NCBI GenBank assembly: GCA_022539475.1 | Contig: VCMS01000529.1 | Coordinates: 1-20,578, forward strand | Length of the DNA stretch: 20,578 nt | Source: Gracilaria domingensis | Taxonomy: Eukaryota; Rhodophyta; Florideophyceae; Gracilariales; Gracilariaceae | Direction: 5' to 3' | Part shown: one piece after another, positions 1 to 8,591 of the stretch | How positions within the stretch are numbered: position 1 is the stretch's first letter | Layout: every line of letters starts with the position of its first letter | The notes under the pieces: generated by a model | The model's input: only the letters and a program-made list of their open reading frames with translations | What the model was told of the DNA's origin: nothing | Databases searched by the model: none | Made by a program: the position numbers and the translations under genes

Positions 1-7
1 CCGAGGA

Positions 8-1318
8 ATGCAGGGAAAGAAACGTAATTGCAGCACAAGGGACACCCTGCTCAGAGTCATTCACTTGCCGAAGGGACATAGGTCGGAGCTGCTAAGTGTC
101 TCGAATCTCAGAGATGTACACCATCTTGTCTTTTGGCACGCTGCAAGGGCTGAACATCGCCTACGGGCGGAGACATTTGGTATGCAGTATCCTCGTACTC
201 GACCGACAGGTATGGATGATGAAGAGGTGCTGTGGGTTGCTGCGAAGGAGCATGACGAATTTGGGCAAATGTTCTTCGCCCGAATGCAAGCTGAGCTAAG
301 GCAGAATGGATATTGCGTGCTTGATGGCTTTGCGACGGATAATGGTGTCCCTAAATGGGAGGAGTTGGAAGAAGTTCGGGAGTTCGGAGATGTGTCGGGG
401 AAGTTGGTGGACTTCTTCGAGAATGAGTATGGAGCGATGCCGGATATACGGAAAGGAGAGGAACAGAAGTCGTTTGTTCAAATAATCAACGATGATGAAG
501 GATGGAAGGACGGTAGCGATGGACCATTTGAGGGGAGAGTGATGTCGACACGTTGGGGTACGGTGGAGAAGCCGGAGGATAATGAGGAGCTCAGGTGGGT
601 TGTAAGGTCGCGTGCTTTACTTGATGTTCGAATGGGTACAATTGCTGCGGCTTTGGGACTATGGGACAATGAAAGGGAAGCTGTGAAGATGTACACTCCG
701 AAAACTGGTGGTCGATTTCTGGGGACGACGAGAAAGTGCAAGCGCCAGACGCTGCACACCGACTTCAGTGGTCTGGTTACGAAGGAAACAATGAATACTG
801 GCAACCCCGGATACTTTGTAATGGCCTCTGGGAAAGAGGGCTTTCCTCTCTGGGTGAGCGCTGGAAGCCATCAACTGGTGGGGATGAACAACCAACAGTT
901 GCGAGTGATGTCGGAGGTGTATCCAGCGAAGAAGATAATCATCCCACCGTACTCTGTATTCGTGGGCCGTGGTGATGTGACACATGCTGGAGCAAGTGGG
1001 AAGGACAAGGTGGATAGGCCCGAGTCTATGGATTTGCTGGTTAGATACCACATGTACATGGTACCAGAGGGCTACGCACTACCTGATGCTGTTCATCGGG
1101 TGCGGGATTTCCGACCCACGTTTGTCAATGGTGACGAGGAGGAGGAGGCGGAGGATGAACTGTTGTCCGATAAGGAGGGTGGGGCGGTTGACATGGACGA
1201 AGACCAAGTGGTCGTGGAGATTGGTGTGGAAGCGGACGCCGGTAGAACCGAAGTGCTCGAGAGTAGTAGTGATGACGATTTGCCAATAATGAGGCTGCGA
1301 GCGCCTCGAAGTGGATGA
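8..1318 (+). CDS. 2-oxoglutarate/Fe(II) dioxygenase-like protein, possibly 5'-partial
   Basis: The frame is open to the left edge of the window, so the true start may lie upstream; Met59 and Met69 are also possible starts. The C-terminal half has the layout of a double-stranded beta-helix oxygenase. It shows an iron-binding HxD motif (His250-Thr-Asp252, in QTLHTDFSG), a strand with GSHQLV, then PPYSVFVGRGDVTHAGA with the second iron-binding histidine at His326, and RYHMY with Arg346 in the place that usually binds the 2-oxoglutarate carboxylate. In this family the enzyme oxidises a substrate while decarboxylating 2-oxoglutarate; the substrate cannot be read from the sequence. The tail from about residue 375 is acidic and probably disordered (NGDEEEEAEDE, SSSDDD). 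No signal peptide or membrane segment is visible. The fold is fairly secure, the substrate and start are not. Confidence 0.7.
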   Translation: MQGKKRNCSTRDTLLRVIHLPKGHRSELLSVSNLRDVHHLVFWHAARAEHRLRAETFGMQYPRTRPTGMDDEEVLWVAAKEHDEFGQMFFARMQAELRQNGYCVLDGFATDNGVPKWEELEEVREFGDVSGKLVDFFENEYGAMPDIRKGEEQKSFVQIINDDEGWKDGSDGPFEGRVMSTRWGTVEKPEDNEELRWVVRSRALLDVRMGTIAAALGLWDNEREAVKMYTPKTGGRFLGTTRKCKRQTLHTDFSGLVTKETMNTGNPGYFVMASGKEGFPLWVSAGSHQLVGMNNQQLRVMSEVYPAKKIIIPPYSVFVGRGDVTHAGASGKDKVDRPESMDLLVRYHMYMVPEGYALPDAVHRVRDFRPTFVNGDEEEEAEDELLSDKEGGAVDMDEDQVVVEIGVEADAGRTEVLESSSDDDLPIMRLRAPRSG

Positions 1319-1654
1319 GAATGAGATGATTAGTAAATTATGTGTGTCTTGCGAGTATTAAGAGTAGTATACTATTACAAGGCTATACATATGAACATAG
1401 AAAAGGTGCGGCAGGCTGGTAATTGAACAAATGTCAAACGTCTTTGGTCCAGTTGCGTCTAATTGCAACATGCCAAATGCTCGGTATCGTTAACATCATT
1501 GGTGGCACCATTCAATTCGCAATTGAACATGTAGCGTCCTAACATTTCTGAAACTGCACTTAAGGTTGCTTTTAAGAGAAGTATGAAACTGAGAAGTCTA
1601 TAGAGTTCCTGTCTATGCGGTACTTGTGGCAGTATGGTGACTGTATCAGGAAAA
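1319..1654. other. Intergenic region, no gene seen
   Basis: This is 3' flank of the oxygenase gene and 5' flank of the next plus-strand gene. It is AT-rich and has no convincing reading frame. I see no canonical TATA box; the start context of the following gene is aaaaATGG. Confidence 0.5.
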
Positions 1655-2494
1655 ATGGCAGAGGAACAGAGAGACTTGGCGGAAATTTCACCAAATACCT
1701 TGTCTAAGTTCATATATGCCAATGGTTACGGTATATTAAGTTCCGTTGATGGAACGTTGAGAAGAGAAGGAGAGTCAATTCCAGAAGAAGTTGTGAAGTG
1801 TATGAAGTTCATTGACGAACGTGTTGGTTTCGGACTTGTCACAGGGGGTGATGTGGGCGACGTGGAGGGGAAAATGGAAGGACTCGGAGACTATAAGTTT
1901 GGTGTCTCGGCGAATCATGGAGCTTTCCTGCGTTTCTCTGACGAGAGGGAAATTAAGGGTGCATTCAATGATCACACCCTTGACCACACTGTTGACGGAC
2001 TACTGTTCCTGGCAAGGGATTTGAATAGGAGGCATGGTATTGTGAATGATGATGACAAGGGGTTCGTGGAGACCAGAAGTGATAGTGGCCTTCCCAATTT
2101 CGTGTACAACAAACTGTGGCAGTGGAAAGAAGAAGTGGATTCTGCTATTGGGGACCTGTTGCAGAAGATGGATGCGTTTGTTATCTATCCCGGCGATAAA
2201 AGTTGCGAAATTGTGGACAAGCGATACACAAAAGGAAGCGGAGGAGAAAATCTTGTGGATAATGAACCGAGATTTATTGATACGGATGACGTCGTGACGT
2301 TCGGAAGTGCTTTGAGCGACGGGCCTTTGCATGAGGTAGGCGTGTACGGCGTTCACGTCAAAGAAGATTGTATCCCGCGTGGAGTACACAACCTGTTCGA
2401 AAGCGTGGAGGATGTACATTCGACAATTATGTTGGTGGCTCTGTTGTACGGCTACGAGGAAAAGCAGCACGATAAAAACCACCAAGATTCATAA
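1655..2494 (+). CDS. HAD-superfamily phosphatase paralog lacking the catalytic nucleophile (probable pseudoenzyme)
   Basis: This 279-residue protein is a paralog of the minus-strand gene at 2547-3419 and aligns with it almost throughout. The start at Met 1655 is preferred over 1634 because it then lies the same distance (12 residues) before the first shared proline as in the paralog. HAD phosphatases of the trehalose-phosphatase/Cof type use motif I DxDGT, where the first Asp forms the phospho-enzyme. Here motif I reads SVDGT, so the nucleophile (residue 30) is serine. Motif II keeps the threonine (LVTGGD) but has lost the usual Arg. The motif III lysine is present (YTKGSG). Motif IV reads GSALSDG where the paralog has GNASNDG. 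The frame is open from end to end, which suggests a maintained but catalytically dead protein rather than a decaying gene. A regulatory or sugar-phosphate-sensing role is inference. Confidence 0.75.
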   Translation: MAEEQRDLAEISPNTLSKFIYANGYGILSSVDGTLRREGESIPEEVVKCMKFIDERVGFGLVTGGDVGDVEGKMEGLGDYKFGVSANHGAFLRFSDEREIKGAFNDHTLDHTVDGLLFLARDLNRRHGIVNDDDKGFVETRSDSGLPNFVYNKLWQWKEEVDSAIGDLLQKMDAFVIYPGDKSCEIVDKRYTKGSGGENLVDNEPRFIDTDDVVTFGSALSDGPLHEVGVYGVHVKEDCIPRGVHNLFESVEDVHSTIMLVALLYGYEEKQHDKNHQDS

Positions 2495-2520
2495 AAGGGT
2501 ATTGAGATATACACGACACT

Positions 2521-2526
2521 TTTATT
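2521..2526 (-). terminator. Poly(A) signal AATAAA
   Basis: The minus strand reads AATAAA about 21 bases past the stop codon of the HAD gene at 2547-3419. It lies in the 52-base gap between the two convergent paralogs, so the 3' ends of the two transcripts probably overlap. Confidence 0.5.
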
Positions 2527-2546
2527 ACTGAGATCTCATATCATAG

Positions 2547-3419
2547 CTAAGTATTAAGGGCATCGTAGCACTTGAAACAAATTCCAAGAGCATTTCTAAA
2601 CCTTTGACACTTGCATTTTCTGTACCCGTACAGTTCTGCCACCCTTCTGATGGTCTCATGCACGTCCTCCACGCCATCAACAAGATATGTTACCGCTGCT
2701 GAATGGTCTTCTCCCTTCACATGAACTGCCAGGGTTGCCATTTCATATAGAGGGCCATCATTGGAAGCATTCCCGAAAGCAACGATTAAATGTGTGTCGA
2801 ACTGGGGGTCGTTTTCAACCAAGGCTAGCGCCCCACTATTTTTCGTGAAACGAATGTCCCCTATATCACAGTTTTCATCCTGAGGGTACGCAACCAGGTT
2901 CGGAAAGGATGTCAACACTTTTGAAATACCGGAGTTAACTTCTGTTTTCCACTTCGACAGTCCATTGTACGTGAAGTTAGGGAGTCCACTGTCTTTTCTA
3001 GTGCTCACCACTGCTTGTTGACGCTCTTCGTGAAGTCCGTGCGATTCATTTAAGGAGAGTGCAAGTCTCTCAAGTTCGGCTGCACATCTTTTGTAGCCTT
3101 CCCTGTCAAGGTCCTGATCAGTTTCGGTACCATTGGATAATCTCACCCGTGCGCCTTGGTTTCCAGAGATGCCAAAAGTGTAGCCACCCAGGTGCTCCAT
3201 GAAACTCTCGGCATCCTCTATATCTCGCCCAGTAGCAATTCCGAAACCAACGCGTGCGTTGATGTACTTCATGCATTTGACTGTTTCGGCAGGAATGTTC
3301 TCCCCAGCTCTTTTCAGAGTACCGTCAACATCACTAATCACGGCGTAGCCATTTTCGAATATTTCGTTAGCCAGCTGCTGAGGAGTTACTTCTTGGGCTC
3401 TAACTTCTGAGTTATACAT
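2547..3419 (-). CDS. HAD-superfamily phosphatase, trehalose-phosphatase/Cof-like
   Basis: Predicted 290 residues from Met at 3419; an upstream Met at 3497 would add 26 residues, but alignment with the paralog supports 3419. Motif I is complete (ISDVDGTL, Asp30 as nucleophile and Asp32 as acid/base), motif II is GIATGRD, the motif III lysine lies in RFTKNSGA, and motif IV is FGNASNDGP with the Asp that would bind Mg2+. GNQGARVRL corresponds to the EHGAEIR stretch of trehalose-phosphate phosphatases, so a type IIB cap and a sugar-phosphate substrate are likely. The exact substrate is not shown. The C-terminus ends with a Cys pattern CxC-x9-CxxC that the paralog lacks and that could bind a metal. 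The gene is convergent with its paralog at 1655-2494, so the pair is an inverted duplication. Confidence 0.8.
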   Translation of the reverse strand: MYNSEVRAQEVTPQQLANEIFENGYAVISDVDGTLKRAGENIPAETVKCMKYINARVGFGIATGRDIEDAESFMEHLGGYTFGISGNQGARVRLSNGTETDQDLDREGYKRCAAELERLALSLNESHGLHEERQQAVVSTRKDSGLPNFTYNGLSKWKTEVNSGISKVLTSFPNLVAYPQDENCDIGDIRFTKNSGALALVENDPQFDTHLIVAFGNASNDGPLYEMATLAVHVKGEDHSAAVTYLVDGVEDVHETIRRVAELYGYRKCKCQRFRNALGICFKCYDALNT

Positions 3420-3497
3420 GTTTTGAAAGCTTTCGAAAGGGTTCGTTTTGCAAATGGGTGTGGGTATACGAATGAGAAGGATGTGATTGATGTTCAC

Positions 3498-4045
3498 AAG
3501 GTGTTTCGTAGTATAAAAAGAGTCTACGAACGACCATATACGGGTATTGTAGTACTGTTTTAAAACGTTACTAGGAGGAGAAGTTTTTGCATCGATTTGA
3601 AGTAAAGAAAGGATGATTTAGTCATAAATTATATGTACGGGTTCAAGTGGGTAAAGAAAACTGTAAATATCTTTACATGAGCTTAGAAATCAAGAAGAGT
3701 AAAACAACCTCCATTATGGGTTGAAACCCATAAAAGGTTTACCTTACTTTATACGGGTGCCCCAAGTAATGCAAACGCTTAGTTCTTCAGAAATATCACA
3801 ATTTTTGTACCTGTTTCGTTACTAGTATCGTGCACTTTAATGATATGGAATGACCATTTTCTATCTAGCAAAATCTTAGCGAAGTATTAGTGATAACGGA
3901 TGTAGGATTTAAAGGGGCATATTTGAACCACAGAAGGACGAACAATATAAGTAATGTAATAGGAACAGGTCATTTCGATAAAGTAACTTTTATGTTTGAC
4001 TATCTCTAAAAGGTTTACAACACCGAAAAGTCATGTGTTCTAACC
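3498..4045. other. AT-rich intergenic region
   Basis: There is no reading frame of note. It contains the upstream region of the minus-strand HAD gene and the downstream region of the reductase-like gene. One small perfect inverted repeat, TATGGGTT/AACCCATA with a 2-base loop, lies near 3714-3731. No RNA gene was recognised. Confidence 0.5.
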
Positions 4046-4948
4046 TCAAAGCTGGGGGAATGGGGAGGGGGATAACTTTTCCTTAACAACGTTGACGTAG
4101 TTCGTATGAAAAGGAGCCGGGTCACGGCCTACGATGTTTCTTTCTTGGCGGGAAAAGTCGTAGAAGTACGCGTTCCTAAACTGAAAGTCGGAGAAAGAAG
4201 TAGGGAAGCCAACGAGAGTTTTCCCATATGCAAGAAGTCGCCCAATGGTCTCTTCCCGGTTGAAAGTAGTACCTGTCTTAAGCGAAACTATCTTCAACAG
4301 CTCTTTCATTATTGTGAGCACAACCGTACTGCACTCCGTAGCGACTACGTCCATAGGAATGAAACCTCTTGAGGCCCCGACGATGTTGAACGCTGATAGC
4401 CACACGAGCTTCTCATAATAGCTTACGAGAAATGTGTCTTCGTCGACAACCGCGCAAGTGAGACCCATAGACCTAAACCTGTCTGCAACGTTGGAGGCCC
4501 ACTTTCCTGTTGCGACAGTGAGACCATCCGGACTTTGAGGAGTGACACCATCCTGCGGAGCTGCGTTTCTTGAGGGGACACCAACGTATAGGACAACTTT
4601 TGAACATTTGTCCACACCGAGCTTCGAAAGCAATGGTATGATGTCTCCATTCTGGAAGAAAACGAGATTCTCTCTGAGCGAATAAGGGCAAGCCTGAATT
4701 ACGGTCTCCAGGGTGTTCGTTCTTCCACAAACTAGTATCGGTACATCAGAAAGATGAGAGGTAGCAGCCATGCTGCAGAATTCGTGTGCGGAAATGACCG
4801 TATCTTCTTCGTTCGCCAGCATGGTACCTATACGCCCCCTTCCAACAATAACGGCCCGAGTCGTTCGGGCGGGAGATGAGGCCTGAGGGACGTCAGAGTA
4901 TCTGGGACTCGGAGGCGGAGTCGGAGGCATGTCGGACTGGGAGTTCAT
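4046..4948 (-). CDS. Ketopantoate reductase-like (PanE/ApbA family) NAD(P)-binding protein
   Basis: The 300-residue reading starts at Met 4948; the frame stays open upstream to 5200, but that extension is low-complexity and serine-rich. After a proline-rich leader (about 30 residues) comes a Rossmann motif RAVIVGRGRIG (GxGxxG at residues 36-41). An FFQNGD stretch near residue 100 matches the conserved NG of ketopantoate reductases. The helix EKLVWLSAFNIVG keeps the catalytic lysine (Lys180) and the second conserved asparagine (Asn188), while the first asparagine position is Leu. True PanE enzymes reduce 2-dehydropantoate to pantoate with NADPH on the way to coenzyme A. Because one active-site residue differs, I call this a family member of uncertain substrate. 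No transit peptide is clear. Confidence 0.65.
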   Translation of the reverse strand: MNSQSDMPPTPPPSPRYSDVPQASSPARTTRAVIVGRGRIGTMLANEEDTVISAHEFCSMAATSHLSDVPILVCGRTNTLETVIQACPYSLRENLVFFQNGDIIPLLSKLGVDKCSKVVLYVGVPSRNAAPQDGVTPQSPDGLTVATGKWASNVADRFRSMGLTCAVVDEDTFLVSYYEKLVWLSAFNIVGASRGFIPMDVVATECSTVVLTIMKELLKIVSLKTGTTFNREETIGRLLAYGKTLVGFPTSFSDFQFRNAYFYDFSRQERNIVGRDPAPFHTNYVNVVKEKLSPSPFPQL

Positions 4949-5345
4949 TGCAAGTGTTTGATTGTTTTTGTGTGACGATAAAAATGGAAGATGGGGCGGA
5001 GAACTGCTGGGGTAAAGAGTGGTACTTAAGTACAAACGGTTGGGAAGCGCAGAACGGGAACATGGTTCACTTTGTGAAAGTGAGCGAAATGTATGATATG
5101 TGATTGTACTGAATGAATGATAGGCCTTGTATGAGACGACAAGCCACAAAGTGTGATGATGTTTTATGAAAGGTAGGTGGAAGAGTAAAAAGTGTGCCAT
5201 GAATGAAACTGATTTCGAACCTGAGTTGTAAAGTAGTTGTAAAGTACGAGTTACGGGGAGCTTGAATACAGGATGAAAGGAGCCATTTTGGCTTCATAAA
5301 TGAGGTGAACGGGTTTTATAGCTTCAATCGGATTGCCATAATTAA
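4949..5345. other. Upstream region of the reductase-like gene and 5' flank of the epimerase fragment
   Basis: No reading frame here resembles the missing N-terminal half of ribulose-phosphate 3-epimerase. A perfect 12-base palindrome GTACTTAAGTAC lies at 5022-5033, about 75 bases before the start of the minus-strand gene, and could serve as a TATA-like or operator element; this is only a position-based guess. Confidence 0.4.
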
Positions 5346-5654
5346 AAGGATGGAGTTGGATTGCGCCCGAATACGTCTACAAAGGTCGTAGAAGCACTTA
5401 TGAAGGAAGGAGTTGTAGACATGTTATTGTTGATGACGGTGGAGCCAGGGTTTGGAGGACAGGCGTTTATGGAGGGTGTTCTGGATAAGGTGCGACATGC
5501 AAGGAAGTTGTACCCAAGAATAGGGATAGAGGTGGATGGAGGTATTGGACTGAGTACTGTGAAAGGAGTAGTGAAGGCCGGTGCAAACATTTTAGTGGCA
5601 AGATCTGCCATCTTTGGCTCGAGTAACCCAGCTCATGTCATAGCTGGTTTTTGA
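5346..5654 (+). pseudogene. Ribulose-phosphate 3-epimerase, C-terminal fragment
   Basis: About 102 codons match the C-terminal half of ribulose-phosphate 3-epimerase, the pentose-phosphate and Calvin-cycle enzyme that interconverts ribulose-5-phosphate and xylulose-5-phosphate. The stretch begins KDGVGLRPNT (family KxGVALKPGTP) and contains LMTVEPGFGGQ, the active-site aspartate motif IEVDGG and the phosphate-binding end GANILVARSAIFG. The first half of the barrel, including the zinc-binding His and Asp of strands 2-3, is absent. A TAA stop lies immediately upstream in frame (5343-5345). The bases ...attaaaag just before the match would pass as an intron 3' end, so it could be the last exon of a gene whose other exons are not nearby. 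I see none on the plus strand back to the neighbouring gene. No stops interrupt the fragment, so the truncation is probably recent. Confidence 0.75.
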
Positions 5655-5733
5655 AAGGTTTGTTAGAGATAGTAGCATAAATTTATTGTTTATTACATTG
5701 TTACCTTTACGTTTTATCACGACTATATTCTCC

Positions 5734-5813
5734 GTGTCCATTGGAGATGTATTTCTCTTGTATCACAACCGGGAAAGGATGTGAGAGAACATCAATATAT
5801 CCCCAGTGGACGC
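5734..5813. repeat. Imperfect hairpin repeat, unit 1
   Basis: The arms begin GTGTCCATTGG and end CCAGTGGACGC and pair along most of their length around a loop near AACCGGGAAAGG. It is followed by a spacer (gaggatgaactactctac) that resembles the spacer after unit 2. Confidence 0.65.
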
Positions 5814-5862
5814 TGAGAGGGAGGATGAACTACTCTACGTGCTATCATTGTTACCCATCCGG

Positions 5863-5940
5863 TGTCGAGTGGTGACATATTCTTTTTTTGTCACAACCCA
5901 CAAAGGATGTGACGGAAGAAGAACATGCCCCCAGTCGACA
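5863..5940. repeat. Imperfect hairpin repeat, unit 2
   Basis: The ends TGTCGAGTGG and CCAGTCGACA are complementary with one mismatch, and the inner arms TTTGTCACAACC and GGATGTGACGGAAG continue the stem. It shares the CACAACC...AAAGGATGTGA core with unit 1. Confidence 0.65.
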
Positions 5941-5978
5941 GAGGGTGAGCAACTCTAAGTACAATCACTAGTCCCTCG

Positions 5979-6067
5979 CTTGCCTCCACTGGCAATATCT
6001 TCCTGTTTTGCTATAACCATCGAGTGGGGTTATGGTGGAAGAGAAAAATATCGCCGGTCGAGGCGAG
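5979..6067. repeat. Imperfect hairpin repeat, unit 3
   Basis: Arms CTTGCCTCCACTGGCAATAT and ATATCGCCGGTCGAGGCGAG pair with a few mismatches, continuing through CTATAACC and GGTTATGG around a loop atcgagtggg. It has the same general plan as units 1 and 2 but a diverged sequence. Confidence 0.65.
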
Positions 6068-6297
6068 GTGGGTGGGGACTATGTGAAGAGGGGACAGAGA
6101 GATGGCGCTTAAATAGTGGAAGGTGCGGAGGTGTACAGTGGATGTTTTGGCGGGAAATGGGATGAGGGAAACAGGGACAATCATGGTGCTGGATATAGCC
6201 CGTGTGGTTGGACAGTGGGGGTGGACAGCACAGTTTAGCTCGATTGCACTGTATCGCAGCGGAAACTTCGATCCAACTACTACTTCTTCTTCTGAAG

Positions 6298-7227
6298 ATG
6301 TCGAACGGATACGTGAAGGATGAGGAGCTGTGGGTGCTGTTGGAGGGGAAGGAGGTACCGCAGACGCCGTCACCAAAGCGGGAAGAGGACGTGATTACGG
6401 CGGCTGGTCGGATGTCGCAGAAGAAGGAAGTGGCTGATGAAGGAAAGAAGTGTGAGGCGAGGAGAGGGGATGGTGATGAGGTGGAGAAGGGGGTAGAATT
6501 GGAGGTGGAGGGGGTCGCAATGGAGAGAAGGGGTGCGGTGCATCTGAGTCAGTTAGAGGTTGGAGACCAGATAGAGAGTGGGGGCGGAGAGGGTGACAGG
6601 GAGATGCGGTTTGTGGGGGAGATGAAGGCGAGGGTGGGGATGTTGGGGTTGGTGATGAAGGAGCAACTGGACGATGGAATTGTGGAGATTGTAACGGAAA
6701 TGGGCGGTGTGGTGCTGAGTGGGGGTGGTAGTGGTGTTTCGGTTGAGGCGATTTCGAGCCTGCGGAATTCGTTGTCGGTATTGGGAGTGGAGATGAGAAA
6801 TCATGTGTATGGGATAGTGGAGTGTGCGGGAAGGGAGGTTGGAGAGTTGCGGGAGGAGAATAGGGTTCTGAACGAGAGGTTGGACGTGCTGGAGAAGGAG
6901 GTGAAGGAGCTGGGCAAGAGGCAAAGATTGGTGGAAGAGGAGACGCTGAAAGGAGGTGTGGAGGGAAAGACGGAGAAGGGAAGTGTGGGAAGGGTGGCGG
7001 TGCAGAAGGGGTCTCCTGTGACACCGAAGACAAAGGGTGGTGGGGTTGGGGATGGGAAGAGCCGTCTGAAGAAGAGGCGTAAGGAGATGAAGAAGGTGGA
7101 GGAGGAGGTGGCGCGGGAGGGAGTGGGAGCTCCGGTGGTGACTGGGTTTAGGAGTGCGGCGGAGGTAGCGCGGACTGCGAAGGGGAATCTGAGGGGACAG
7201 GAGGAGAGAAGGATGGGAGGGATTTGA
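6298..7227 (+). CDS. Hypothetical charged coiled-coil protein in a G-rich strand
   Basis: This predicts 309 residues from Met 6298 (MSNGYVKDEELW). A start at 6202 is possible, but its extension is leucine-rich translation of what looks like 5' UTR. The protein is rich in Glu, Lys, Arg, Gly and Val. Residues about 181-215 (within REVGELREENRVLNERLDVL and onward) have leucine/valine heptads typical of a coiled coil. Basic Lys/Arg clusters follow (LKKRRKEMKK), which could be a nuclear localisation signal or nucleic-acid contact. The plus strand is strikingly poor in C and rich in G through the gene and on to about 7545. Because of that, long Pro/His/Ser-rich frames appear on the opposite strand by composition alone. 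I recognise no family. Confidence 0.5.
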   Translation: MSNGYVKDEELWVLLEGKEVPQTPSPKREEDVITAAGRMSQKKEVADEGKKCEARRGDGDEVEKGVELEVEGVAMERRGAVHLSQLEVGDQIESGGGEGDREMRFVGEMKARVGMLGLVMKEQLDDGIVEIVTEMGGVVLSGGGSGVSVEAISSLRNSLSVLGVEMRNHVYGIVECAGREVGELREENRVLNERLDVLEKEVKELGKRQRLVEEETLKGGVEGKTEKGSVGRVAVQKGSPVTPKTKGGGVGDGKSRLKKRRKEMKKVEEEVAREGVGAPVVTGFRSAAEVARTAKGNLRGQEERRMGGI

Positions 7228-8591
7228 AGCCGTTTTGGGGCGAGGCGGGTATACGAGAAGGGGGAGGGTTGTCCACCTGACTTCTACAAAATGACGTTTG
7301 CGGAGACGGAGAGAGAGGATGGGAACGCGTGATGGGCGAGAAATGGGTAAATAGCGGGGGTGGTGTGGACTGGGAAGAAGTGATGGGATGATTGAGGTGG
7401 GATGAGTTGCGATTGGCATTGCAACATGGGAGAAAATGGAAAGGCAAACTAGCACGAGTGCAGTTTTGAGAGAGGGTCGCGGAAAAGAGTGAATGGGGTG
7501 GTGCGGCGAAGTAGAACCTCTACAAAAACTAGGGGACCCAAGCACTAAACTGCGCGAAATGGAATTTAATATTCCAAAATTTCTTAATTTTTTGAGTGCC
7601 AGCCTCTGCTACCCCCTCGCGCGCCCCAAATAGCCCCAAAACTAGCTTAGTTTCCAAAGCGAACAGACTATATTCCACTTTGCAGAACACAGACGTACGT
7701 TTAACATTCTCTAATCATACATTGTTTACACTACTGACAATCGTTCTCTGTGATCTCAAACGTCTCCCTATACATGCTTTTAAATCTATACAGACCGAAC
7801 GATAAAGGTGCTATGCGCTCGTCTAAAGAAACCGAGAAGGGTAATGATGTAGTTAGTCAATGAAAAGAAGAAAACAATAGAGGATCATACTTGTTCTGTG
7901 TTAAAGCTCTCCAGCAACTTTCAAGAACTTCTTTCAAAACTTGACCTTGACTGATGAGCAAACTGCGTTTTGTCTTTACGCAAGGTAGATTCCGCAATGT
8001 TAGGATATAAGCGTAAAACGAATCTAAGTACAAAGTTTTCACGATTCAAAAGACAGCTTTAGTTGCACCTTGACTATGCTTTGTCTAACGAGTCTCATAC
8101 GCAGGTAATCATTTGAAGCATTCGGATTTGCAAAGTCTGTGCGCAAGCTGCCTTTGACGTGGCATTCGGTCGCATGACCGTCACCAAATCGAGACGCCTT
8201 GACTCGCAAAGCCAATCTCCTCTTCCGTCGCATCGCGCCCGATCGCTTCCTTCGCCTCTCCTCCAACAGCGCTGCGCATCGGAATGCCCTTCTACAAAAG
8301 GCATCAGGCCAATCCCATCGCTTTTTATCATGATCAGTGCCATCGCAATCGCCGCGCGCCACCGGCTGAGAACCCTCACGGTGCAACAGCGCCCTCTCCT
8401 TACACAGGTTAGCTACATTCGTCATCGTTCCTTTTGGACTCGATTGTTTCCTCTGCTTCCATCTACCCCGACCGAGTCCTCTACGCGTCAGGCCGTCGCC
8501 ACTCCCAATTGAAAGTTCCTTCACCGGATGAACAGCTCACTGACACTTTCTATCGTCCCGTCTGTCTCTTGGAGATGCTAGTTTTTGGCGA
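7228..8591. other. Region without a recognisable gene
   Basis: The G-rich composition of the preceding gene continues to about 7545, then gives way to AT-rich sequence (7560-8150) and a GC-richer block (8160-8540). Open frames occur on both strands in 8039-8860. None shows a conserved motif, and the two strands look equally plausible, so I do not call them. A small inverted repeat (ATGCCCTT...AAAAGGCAT) lies near 8284-8304. Confidence 0.4.

Noticed and set aside
5734..6067. A CRISPR array
   Set aside because: The repeats are long, diverged, self-complementary units in eukaryote-type sequence without uniform short repeats and spacers.
6395..7545. Long Pro/His/Ser-rich open frames on the minus strand
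   Set aside because: They arise because the C-rich strand has few stop codons. The plus-strand frame has coiled-coil heptads and a more normal composition, so it is the better gene.
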